Source: CAIUGU01 sp963819685 (lineage in GTDB: Bacteria > Pseudomonadota > Gammaproteobacteria > Steroidobacterales > Steroidobacteraceae). From it: a stretch of 64,000 nucleotides of DNA. Under the pieces are notes generated by a model, which worked only from the letters and a program-made list of their open reading frames with translations, did not search any database and was not told where the DNA came from. Made by a program: the position numbers and the translations under genes. The stretch is taken from the NCBI GenBank assembly GCA_963819685.1, contig CAWFXI010000010.1, positions 62,001-126,000 of the forward strand. Reading direction: 5' to 3'. This document shows positions 54,685-62,535 of the stretch, one piece after another. The first letter of the stretch is position 1, and every line of letters begins with the position of its first letter.

Positions 54685-55527
54685 TCAGCGCAATAGCTGC
54701 GTCGTCTTCTCCCACAACAGACGCGCCGTCTCGGGGTCGTTCGACCTCGGGTCGCAGGGCGCGGGACGGGAATTGTCGAAGTACTCCCCCGTCACGCCCG
54801 CAACGTCGGGTGATGAGGCCAGATAGATTGAAGTCCGGGCTCCCTTCTCCGGCGTCAGCATGAGAGGCCTCGCAATCTGCAATATCCACCGTAGTGGGGG
54901 GCGTGCCTGACTGAATATGTTTGTCGAGACGACTCCTGGATGCAGGGCGTTGGCTGTGACTTGCGTGCCGGCCAGTCGCCGCGCGAGCTCGAACGTGAAG
55001 AGATTCAGTGCAAACTTCGAGCGCCCGTACGCAGGCATGCTTTTGAACCCGCGCATGAAGTTCAGATCATCGAGCGGCAATACCTGCCCCTTGTGCGCGG
55101 AGGATGAAACGTTGACCACGCGCGAGGGTGCAGCTGCCTTGAGCGCATCCAGCAGCAACTGAGTCAGCAGAACCTGCGCCAGGTAGTTCACACCGAAGTG
55201 CCATTCAAACCCATCCTTGGTGAGTCGATAGTCGGAGAGAACGCCGCCCGCATTGTTGACGAGTACGTCGAGCCGTGGATGGCGGGCAATGACCTGCGCC
55301 GCGAGTCGTCGCACCTCATCGAGTGACGTGAAATCGGCGACCAGCCCCGAAACCAGTGGGTTGCCCGTGCGCTCGCGAATACTCGCAGCCACCGCCTCCA
55401 CCTGGGCAGCGTTGCGGCCATGAACGATCACCTCGGCGCCCTGTGCGGCCAGGGCCTCTGCAGTAACCACCCCGATACCGTTGGTCGAGCCGGTGACGAG
55501 ACAAACCTTGCCTTTCATTGTGGACAT
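54685..55527 (-). CDS. SDR family oxidoreductase (retinol-dehydrogenase-like)
   Basis: ATG 55527 is chosen; the codon two before is TTG, and ATG 55518 is a shorter option. About 280 residues. Cofactor motif VTGSTNGIGVVTAE, NNAGG motif, catalytic Ser in NVSSSAHKGQ and Tyr/Lys in YGRSKFALNLFT, so a complete active site. The C terminus (SSPDVAGVTGEYFDN) fits the RDH/WW-oxidoreductase-like subgroup. No signal peptide. NADP is likely (the HGRN arginine). Confidence 0.85.
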   Translation of the reverse strand: MSTMKGKVCLVTGSTNGIGVVTAEALAAQGAEVIVHGRNAAQVEAVAASIRERTGNPLVSGLVADFTSLDEVRRLAAQVIARHPRLDVLVNNAGGVLSDYRLTKDGFEWHFGVNYLAQVLLTQLLLDALKAAAPSRVVNVSSSAHKGQVLPLDDLNFMRGFKSMPAYGRSKFALNLFTFELARRLAGTQVTANALHPGVVSTNIFSQARPPLRWILQIARPLMLTPEKGARTSIYLASSPDVAGVTGEYFDNSRPAPCDPRSNDPETARLLWEKTTQLLR

Positions 55528-55726
55528 GCGCAACCCGTCTCCAGTTAAGTTCCTTGAATGTTGTCAATCAACGATCACCCTTCGTCAGCGGAGGGCCTCC
55601 ACAAATCCGTCAGAGAGCGTTCACGCGTTGGCAACAACTGCAGTCTACCGTGCCCCGAGATCTGTTGCCCCGGTGCTACCCGGGCAGCAGCCGGACTGCA
55701 AGGGCCGCCACCAGGAGGAAACCACC

Positions 55727-57705
55727 ATGTCGAGTATTGACGACGGCATCATTGCCAACGAATCAGCCAACGAAACGTTTGAATCAGTCATGACCGCGCG
55801 TCTCTCGCGCAGGCAAGTAGTCGGTACCGGAGTGGCTGCTGCCGTTGCAGCGTCGCTCGGTGGCGTAGGTTCTCTGCTTGCCGCAGTTCCGGCGGAAGCG
55901 AACGGTCGCGGCAAGCCCCGTCCGCCGCTGCTCGGATTCCAGGGTATCCCGACCTCCAGCGACGATACGGTTGTCGTGCCTGAAGGTTACACGGCAGAAG
56001 TGCTGATCGCATGGGGCGACCCGGTGTCCGACGGCCCGGAATTCAAGGACGATGCCAGCAACAGCGCGTACGAACAGGCCTGGCAGTGGGGCATGCACAA
56101 CGACGGCATGGTGTACTTCCCCTTCCGGGGCTCGTCGTCGCACGGCTTGCTGGTACAGAACAATGAGTACACCGACGATGTTCTGCTCTTCCCCGACGGT
56201 ACCGCCAACTGGACCGCGGAAAAGACCAGCAAATCGCAGAACGCTCATGGTGTGTCGATCATCGAAATCAGGAAGGAAGGCGCGCAGTGGACACTGGCGA
56301 TGGGACCGCACGACGGCGCTGGCGAACGCGGCGAATGGGAAGTAGAACGTCCGTCGAGAATATGCACGGCGGATCACCGGCAATGACGCCGATCCGCATG
56401 GGCGGACCTGCTGCCGGTGACGACGCGGCTGCAAGACCAGCGTCGATCCCACCGGCCGCCGGGTGCTGGGAACGCTCAACAACTGCGCCATGGGCTACAC
56501 GCCCTGGGGCACCTACCTCGCCTGCGAAGAAAACTTCAACGGCTACTTCCGCAAGGTCGCCACACCCGCAGAACCATTGACCGGAATGGAGCGCCGCTAC
56601 GGCGTGGGGCGCCAGCCCCGTCAACCTGTGGTACACCACGGACAAGCGCTTCGACACCAATCAGAGAACCGAACGAGCCCAACCGCTTCGGCTGGGTGGT
56701 CGAGATTCAATAGCTTCGATCCCGAATTCGACCCGGTCAAGCGCACTGCGCTCGGACGCTTCAAGCACGAAGGCGCGTGGGTCCAGGAAGCACGCGATGG
56801 ACGCGTCGTCGTCTACACGGGCGACGACGAGCAGAACGAATACATCTACCGCTACGTTCGCGCCTGCCCTGGCGCAAGGCGCAGGGCACAGGGCATCAAC
56901 CCGCTCGATGACGGCACGCTATACGTCGGCCAAGTTCAACGCCGATGGTAGCGGCGAATGGATGCCCGCTCACTCCGGCGCAACCCGCGCTCGACAGGCT
57001 GGTCGCTGAACGACATTCTGATCAACACGCGCGGCGCCGCCGATCTCGTCGGTGCCACGAAAATGGATCGCCCTGAATGGATCGATACGTTCCCTGATTC
57101 GCTGACTGCCATCGTGACTCTGACCAATAACAGCGGTCGTGGCACAGGAACGAATCCTCGCCTATCGACTCCGGCCAACCCCCGCCCCGCCGAATGTTGT
57201 ATGGCCACATCATCAAGTGGTACTACGACAAGGACTGGACTGAGCCGACCTTCGGCTGGGACATCTTCGCCCTCTGCGGCGATCCGGCGAATGCCGGCGC
57301 ACGGGTCCACAATCGTCGGCGACAAGTACGGCTCTCCCGATGGCATTTATGTGGCACCGAGCGGCCGCCTCTGGATCCAGACCGATGTTTCCGGCAGCAC
57401 GATCAACTCGGGTGCCTATGCCGGCTTTGGCAACAACCAGATGCTGTGCGCGGATCCGGAAACCGGCGAGACAAGGCGTTTCCTCGTCGGTCCGAGGGTC
57501 TGCGAGATTACGGGCGTCATGGTCACTCCGGATGAACGCACGATGTTCGTGGGCATCCAGCATCCCGGTGAAGCTCCAAGCGGCGCCAACGACTCCCGCC
57601 AATCCGAAGCAGTTCAGTTCCTGGCCCGAAGGGGCTGAGGGGGGACGGCCGCGCTCCGCCTGCCTCGTCATCACCAAGGATGATGGCGGTGTGATCGGAA
57701 CCTGA
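55727..57705 (+). pseudogene. PhoX-like (DUF839) alkaline phosphatase, Tat-exported, many frameshifts
   Basis: ATG 55727 has AGGAGG upstream, and LSRRQVVGTGVAAAVAAS is a Tat signal. The first frame is intact to about 56345 (GFQGIPTSSDDTVVVPEGY, VYFPFRGSSSHGLLVQNNEYTD: DUF839 hallmarks). From there about ten or more single-base indels cycle the frame, at roughly 56350, 56430, 56610, 56660, 56705, 56930, 56965, 56997, 57190, 57297 and 57590. Recognisable pieces follow in order: LGTLNNCAMGYTPWGTYLACEENF, FKHEGAWVQEARDGR, YVAPSGRLWIQTDV, GVMVTPDERTMFVGIQHPGE and WPEGAEGGRPRSACLVI. PhoX enzymes need calcium and iron. Conserved words in every frame argue against old decay. Confidence 0.85.
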
Positions 57706-57727
57706 ATAGCTCTGCGCTTGCGTTCGA

Positions 57728-57762
57728 AGCCCCGGGAAGCGCTTGGCTCCCGGGGCTGTTGT
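57728..57762 (+). terminator. Rho-independent-like terminator after phoX
   Basis: AGCCCCGGGA (57728-57737) pairs perfectly with TCCCGGGGCT (57748-57757) around a 10-base loop and is followed by GTTGT, a weak U-tract. It lies 22 bases after the phoX-like stop. Confidence 0.65.
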
Positions 57763-57779
57763 CCGGTAACGTTGTGCTC

Positions 57780-58394
57780 TTACCCCGAACGTGGTCGTCT
57801 CATTGATATGAGCAATCCCATGGCGACTGCTATCGTGGCTACGGCCGCAAGGATGAAGGCGATATTCGCTCCGCTTCGTGCCCCGGGGTCCATGGTCGCG
57901 TCTCTGCCGGACGCCAGCACAAGCTGCTTGTCCTCCTCCGGCGTCCCGCAAGCGGCATCCTCCGACTTCTTCATGCGACGTTCGCCACTGACACTCTGTG
58001 TAGCTCTATCGATCGTGTAGAAGTCAGTGGCGCACTCCGCCAGTTCGTTCACGTACGAGATGGCCGTGTCCGTCCATTCCCGAATCCGGAGGGAGTCCAG
58101 GGCAACATACATTGTTCCGAATGAAATGTACGCGCGGGCCTCGACGCACTCGCCGTGCTCGCGATTGCATCTGATCTTCGAGGTCTGGATCGGCTCTCGC
58201 GATACCTCCCCCACGATTGTCCATGTGCCATTGGCAACAACATCCCCGTCGTTCCAGTTCGTGTCGTCTAAAGCACCCGTGCTGAAGCCAGGCGGAAGGA
58301 GCACAGGCGCCGCGGATCTGACGACCAGGAGCCAGACCGCTCCGGCACCGACGAGTGAACCGACCATCAGAAGCAGAACACCGATAGTCTTCAT
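57780..58394 (-). CDS. Hypothetical protein with two membrane segments
   Basis: The protein has 204 residues. An N-terminal hydrophobic segment (IGVLLLMVGSLVGAGAVWLLVV) and a C-terminal one (IAFILAAVATIAVAMGLLISM) flank an outer domain of about 130 residues with three Cys (IRCNREHGECVEA, LAECAT). The middle portion resembles a DUF4131-like or lipocalin-like beta fold, but I cannot assign it. It converges on the phoX-like gene. Function unknown. Confidence 0.55.
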   Translation of the reverse strand: MKTIGVLLLMVGSLVGAGAVWLLVVRSAAPVLLPPGFSTGALDDTNWNDGDVVANGTWTIVGEVSREPIQTSKIRCNREHGECVEARAYISFGTMYVALDSLRIREWTDTAISYVNELAECATDFYTIDRATQSVSGERRMKKSEDAACGTPEEDKQLVLASGRDATMDPGARSGANIAFILAAVATIAVAMGLLISMRRPRSG

Positions 58395-58476
58395 GTATCC
58401 CCCGCCGCTCGTCCAGGATTCATAAGGCCAACCCAGCCTGACCCTTCAGTCAGTCACTAGTGGTTCCCGCCATTCC

Positions 58477-58857
58477 TCAGCGATCGGGCAGTTTTTCCGT
58501 CTCGCCTTCGGTCCTCAGCAGTGGCCGCAAGCTCGTGAACAAAATCGGCCCGATGCCGCGCACACGATCAAGCTCTTCGACCGTCTGGTAGGGACGCCCC
58601 TGGATAATCAGCTGTGCCATCGCCGGGCCGATGCCGGGAAGGGTTTCGAGTTCTTCCGCAGTCGCAGAGTTGATATTGACGACCAGCGAGCCTTCACTGG
58701 GTCGATGCGACTGAAACAGCTCCAAGGCATCCCGCGCCACCCATATGCCCACCGAGACAACGGTGATCACCAACGCTGCAATCGAAAGAGCTGTCTGCCA
58801 TTTGATGCGACGCCACCACGGCCTGGGCGTCAACTCCGGGCGGGGCAGCTCCTGCAT
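58477..58857 (-). CDS. Membrane-anchored helix-hairpin-helix protein
   Basis: ATG 58857; 126 residues. Residues 1-20 are Pro/Arg-rich, residues ~22-45 form one transmembrane helix (WQTALSIAALVITVVSVGIWV), and residues ~65-115 form a ComEA-type HhH domain: NINSATAEELETLPGIGPAMAQLII, then VRGIGPILFTSLRPLL. HhH domains bind DNA without sequence preference. It lies 4 bases after the cytochrome stop, in one operon with cytochrome and flavoprotein genes, where a DNA-binding protein is unexpected. It may instead be a protein-contact module. Confidence 0.75.
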   Translation of the reverse strand: MQELPRPELTPRPWWRRIKWQTALSIAALVITVVSVGIWVARDALELFQSHRPSEGSLVVNINSATAEELETLPGIGPAMAQLIIQGRPYQTVEELDRVRGIGPILFTSLRPLLRTEGETEKLPDR

Positions 58858-58861
58858 GAAT

Positions 58862-59209
58862 TCAGCGCTTCCTGGTGAGGTAGGCGACCAGATCTTCCAG
58901 ATCGGCGTCGCTGATCTCCGTCTTGCGCGAAAAGGGCATGGACTTGATGCCGGTACGCACGAGCGTCTTGATGTAGACGGGGGCAAGGTCCGTGCGCTGT
59001 TCGAGCGCCGCAGGGAGGGCGCCCTGATATTTGCGCTCCAGGGATCCCGTTCCCGCCACGGGCGTCGTGCCGGGCGGGACCGGACGGTGGCAGGATGAGC
59101 ACCACAGGTCGTACACCGCTTTGCCATGGCCTTCGTCTGCCGAATAGGCGGGAGACACTGCCATCGCAAGCGCGCCGCCGAGCACAATCGATCTCATTGT
59201 TCTAGGCAT
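58862..59209 (-). CDS. Small c-type cytochrome (p-cresol methylhydroxylase cytochrome-like)
   Basis: The protein has 115 residues: Sec signal peptide (VLGGALAMAVSPAYSA), then a haem-c site CSSCH at about residue 37, PPGTTPVAGTGSLERKY, and the sixth ligand probably the Met of SMPFSRKTEISDADLEDLVAYL. Size and motif order fit the cytochrome subunit of p-cresol methylhydroxylase/eugenol hydroxylase. The gene starts 8 bases before the flavoprotein stop (overlap 59202-59209), so the two are translated together. It would accept electrons from the FAD subunit. Confidence 0.85.
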   Translation of the reverse strand: MPRTMRSIVLGGALAMAVSPAYSADEGHGKAVYDLWCSSCHRPVPPGTTPVAGTGSLERKYQGALPAALEQRTDLAPVYIKTLVRTGIKSMPFSRKTEISDADLEDLVAYLTRKR

Positions 59210-60798
59210 TGCGGTTCTTTCTCAGGTGCTTCGGCCAGATGCCATAGCGCCCGGCAGAGAGAATGCCGTTCGGATCGACCGCGTCCTTGATGGATTCGCA
59301 GAACCGCATGTAGGCGTGATCGTTGAACGAGAACGTGTCCATGATCACTTCCTGCAACGCGGCCGCCGCGCGGTATTCGCTCCAGCCGTTCTCCGCGGCG
59401 GCACGAACCAGCCTGGTGGTCGTCGCCAGCGTTCGCCGGTTGTAGGCCTTGTCAGTCTTGCTGACATTGAAATTCTTCACGATGCAATAACAGGTCGAGG
59501 CCGCCCCCATCTGCGTCAGAGCTGTACAGCAGCGTGGCCGGCCAACCCCAGAAAACGCCTTCTTCGCGACAGATGTCCCCGAACACCTGCTGCGCTTTGC
59601 GAACCTCTGCTCCCGTCTGCGGCAACAGCGGCGAGAACCAGAGGTGGCCGTCCCAGTTGTACTGCGCCGTGTCTTCCCAGAAACGCTGCAGACTCGGCCT
59701 GCCGATGATGAATCCATCCCTGTCGGTGGCCGTGGCATGGCTGGACGGCGCGCGCGAAACAGGCGTTTCAGTGAGGCGGGCCCCCGGAACGGCAGCGCCG
59801 ATCTTTTCGCGCGCTACTTCGAGTTGCGCCAGCGTCACCTTGTCGGGTCCCGAGAAGTTGAGACCCATCGAGAACAGATCCACATCGTATTCACGAGCGA
59901 GACGATTGAATTCCGACGCCGGACTGCCGCCTTTGGGCTCCAGACCCTGGGCCGCGAGCTTTTCGTGCAGGGGGCTGCCGACGCCTGCCCCGCCGCCAAC
60001 ACCCAGCGCCTGCAGCTCATTACACACGGCAACCATGGCATCGAGATCGTCGTAGTTGCGTGTGGTGATCCTGAGTGAGCGCGACGTTTCAGGCCATGGA
60101 AACAGGTTGAAACCCATCTTCGTCACGATGCCGAAGTTCGACTGCGAGAAAATGCCGTCCAGCGTGGGGCCGACCCCGGCAGGAAATGTCGCCCAGGTCT
60201 TGCCGTTCGGCAGCGCCCCCATGCCGGTGCGCATCAGCTTGCCGTCTCCAAGCACGACTTCCATGCCGCATGAATTGCGCATATGGTCGCCGGCCGGACC
60301 GCCGCGGCCGTGATCAATCGCATTGCCGATCGGACTCCCCCAGCCCGGTGCGGGCATGGAGGCCTTCAGCTTGATGTTGCGGCGCTGCAGCTCTGCGAAC
60401 AGGTCGAAGAAGCTGACACCCGGCTCGACAATGCAGTAACGCTGTTCTGCATTGATCTCGATGATCCTGTTCATGCGCTTCAGGTCAAGCACGACGCTGT
60501 GGGAATAAACCGGAGCAGAACCCCCGTAGCCGAGGTTCCTCCCCGTCGAGATCGGGTAAAGCGGGATCTTGAAGCGATTGGCGATCCGCACGATCGCCTG
60601 GACTTCTTCGACGCTCTTCGGTGCCACTGCACCGGCGGCAATGGGCTCCTCTGGCTCATTCCATAGAATCGAATATCCGTCCCGGTACAGATCGAGATCG
60701 GCATCTTCGCTGTAGACGTTGCCCTTACCCACCACACCTTCGAACTGGCGCAGCGCTTCTGCGTAGTCCGATTCACTGACACCGGGAGGGAATCTCAT
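59202..60798 (-). pseudogene. 4-cresol dehydrogenase/vanillyl-alcohol-oxidase-type flavoprotein, one frameshift
   Basis: ATG 60798 follows AAGGACGG. Frame one: PISTGRNLGYGGSAPVYSH (FAD-binding PCMH domain), GWGSPIGNAIDHGRGG, HMRNSCGMEVVLGDGKLMRTGMGA and DGIFSQSNFGIVTKMGFNLFPWPE, all specific to the VAO/PCMH family. One extra base near 59500 shifts the frame; the remainder reads AAAENGWSEYRAAAALQEVIMDTFSFN and IKDAVDPNGILSAGRYGIWP, the usual end. The FAD-linking residue cannot be placed with certainty because it lies near the shift. No signal peptide is visible. It should oxidise a 4-alkylphenol at the benzylic carbon, giving electrons to the adjoining cytochrome. Confidence 0.85.
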
Positions 60799-60835
60799 CG
60801 TTACCGTCCTTCGCTTGAAATTCGATAACCTGTTG

Positions 60836-61369
60836 TCACGCGCTCACGGACGGGTAGCGCCCGATGGGCGCGAGAGTCCATGAGACCAGGTCGCTATTAT
60901 TTTCCGCGCACATTGAAGGACAGGACTCGAAGGGCCCCTGCACCTGTTGCCGGGCAATTGCGTCCAGCGCAGCGGACGCGGCGCGCCCTCCCCAGCCGGC
61001 TGTTTCAGCATGCGCCGTCTGAGCGACGCGGTGAATCAATCGCAATCCCTCGCTCTGCATCATCAGGTGCAGTGCAAACAGGCTTTGCGGCGTCGTGAGT
61101 CCCACGAACGTCGCCTCACGCAGCGCGCGCTCGCCGAGGAACGCCATCCATACCGGGGTAATGTCGCCAGCGATGTGCCGAACGCTGCCCCCCATCAGGT
61201 GTATGCGTCGGGCAAACAAAACGCTGGCCGGAAAGTGCCCATCAACCACCGCAATAACACCGTCGGCAACAGGTCGCACGTAAGGTGACGCAGTGAGCCG
61301 CGTGGGGGCAAGCGCTACAGCCACGGGCAGCGTCGCACCCGCGATCAGGAATTCTCTACGTTGAAGCAT
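60836..61369 (-). CDS. Small Tat-exported hypothetical protein
   Basis: The protein has 177 residues starting LQRREFLIAGATLPVAVAL, a Tat signal. The mature chain contains ADGVIAVVDGHFPASVLFARR, GGSVRHIAGDITPVWMAFLGERALREA and VGLTTPQSLFALHLMMQSEGL, which look like an alpha/beta cofactor- or substrate-binding domain. I do not recognise a family. It lies 12 bases after the Tat-exported SDR and 37 bases before the flavoprotein gene, all on the minus strand, so it is part of that operon. Confidence 0.6.
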   Translation of the reverse strand: MLQRREFLIAGATLPVAVALAPTRLTASPYVRPVADGVIAVVDGHFPASVLFARRIHLMGGSVRHIAGDITPVWMAFLGERALREATFVGLTTPQSLFALHLMMQSEGLRLIHRVAQTAHAETAGWGGRAASAALDAIARQQVQGPFESCPSMCAENNSDLVSWTLAPIGRYPSVSA

Positions 61370-61381
61370 GCAAACCCGGCT

Positions 61382-62293
61382 TCATGCGTTCCCTTTCGTC
61401 AGCTCGACGCTGAGGTTCCAGAGCCTGGCGCGGGCAGCGGCGTCATACGCCTGATCGTTGGCGCGGGCTTCCTTCAGTCCGTTGAAGAACAGCCCCGTGC
61501 GGCCCGCGAGTGCCGGAGAAACTGCCAGTTGCATGACCGCATCGGCACCCTCATCCACGGTTGCCCTGGGCTCGATACCCCCCTGCCTGACCATGTTCGT
61601 ATCCATGAAAGCGGCCGGGTGGAGGCTGTTGACGGTGACGCGCCCCGGGTCGACCTTGCCGGCCAGCTCGACTGTAAACAGCACTTGCGCGAGCTTGCTT
61701 TGCGCGTATGCCCGCCCCGGATTGAAGTCGCGAGTCATCATCACGTCGTCGAAATTCACGGGCGTCTGGGCGAGCGAAGAAACGCTGATGATCCGTGCCG
61801 GCGCGCTGCGCTCGAGCAGCGGCAACAGACGCTGGGTCAGAAGGAAATGCGACAGATAGTTCACGGCGAACACGAGCTCGTACCCGTCGGCGCTCGTGCT
61901 GCGCCCACTGCCGCCGCCGCCTATGCCGGCATTGTTGATGAGGAGATCGAGACGGTTGTGATTCTTGAGAATGGTATCGGCCAGCGTTCTGACCTCGGCC
62001 AGCGACGCCAGGTCGGCGCGGTAGAACACAGCATCGCCGGGGCCTTGCTTCCGGATCTCCCCTACGACAGCTTCACCCCGCTCGCGATTACGACCGTGGA
62101 CAATCACCAAAGCACCGAGTGCGCCCAGCCGGCCCGCGATCTCCCGACCCAGGCCATCGGTGGATCCCGTCACCAGCGCCGTACGGCCGCGCAGAGAAAT
62201 GTTGCTTTGCGGAGCCTGACCCAGCGCGGGGCGTACTGCTGCGGCGATCAGCGCGCCAACACCACCGATCAAAGTCTGGCGTCGTGAAATCAT
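61382..62293 (-). CDS. Tat-exported SDR family oxidoreductase
   Basis: ATG 62293 has GGAGA upstream; 303 residues. MISRRQTLIGGVGALIAAAVRP is a Tat signal. The SDR domain is complete: VTGSTDGLGREIA, the HGRN Arg (NADP), LINNAGIGGGG, Ser in SVSSLAQ and Tyr/Lys in YAQSKLAQVLFT. An NAD(P)-dependent enzyme would need to cross the membrane folded with its cofactor, which Tat allows. First gene of the five-gene minus-strand run down to 58477 and divergent from the TPP enzyme. Confidence 0.85.
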   Translation of the reverse strand: MISRRQTLIGGVGALIAAAVRPALGQAPQSNISLRGRTALVTGSTDGLGREIAGRLGALGALVIVHGRNRERGEAVVGEIRKQGPGDAVFYRADLASLAEVRTLADTILKNHNRLDLLINNAGIGGGGSGRSTSADGYELVFAVNYLSHFLLTQRLLPLLERSAPARIISVSSLAQTPVNFDDVMMTRDFNPGRAYAQSKLAQVLFTVELAGKVDPGRVTVNSLHPAAFMDTNMVRQGGIEPRATVDEGADAVMQLAVSPALAGRTGLFFNGLKEARANDQAYDAAARARLWNLSVELTKGNA

Positions 62294-62535
62294 GAGGCAG
62301 TCTCCATTGCACGGTTGACGAGTTGATGTTCGCATCTTTGCAAATCCGGGCGCGCTGGGCAATTCAGGCCAGTGGGCGGTGGGAAAGCCGCATCTGCAGC
62401 GTCCTTATGAGTGAGGGTGTATAAGTCTTGGTGACTTTCCCCGCGGACCGAACAGCCAGTACTATTTGTCAGCACGACTACCAAAGCTGGGAAACTCCAG
62501 CTGCGTCCGATGCTGCTCACAGGGTGGAGTTGAAA

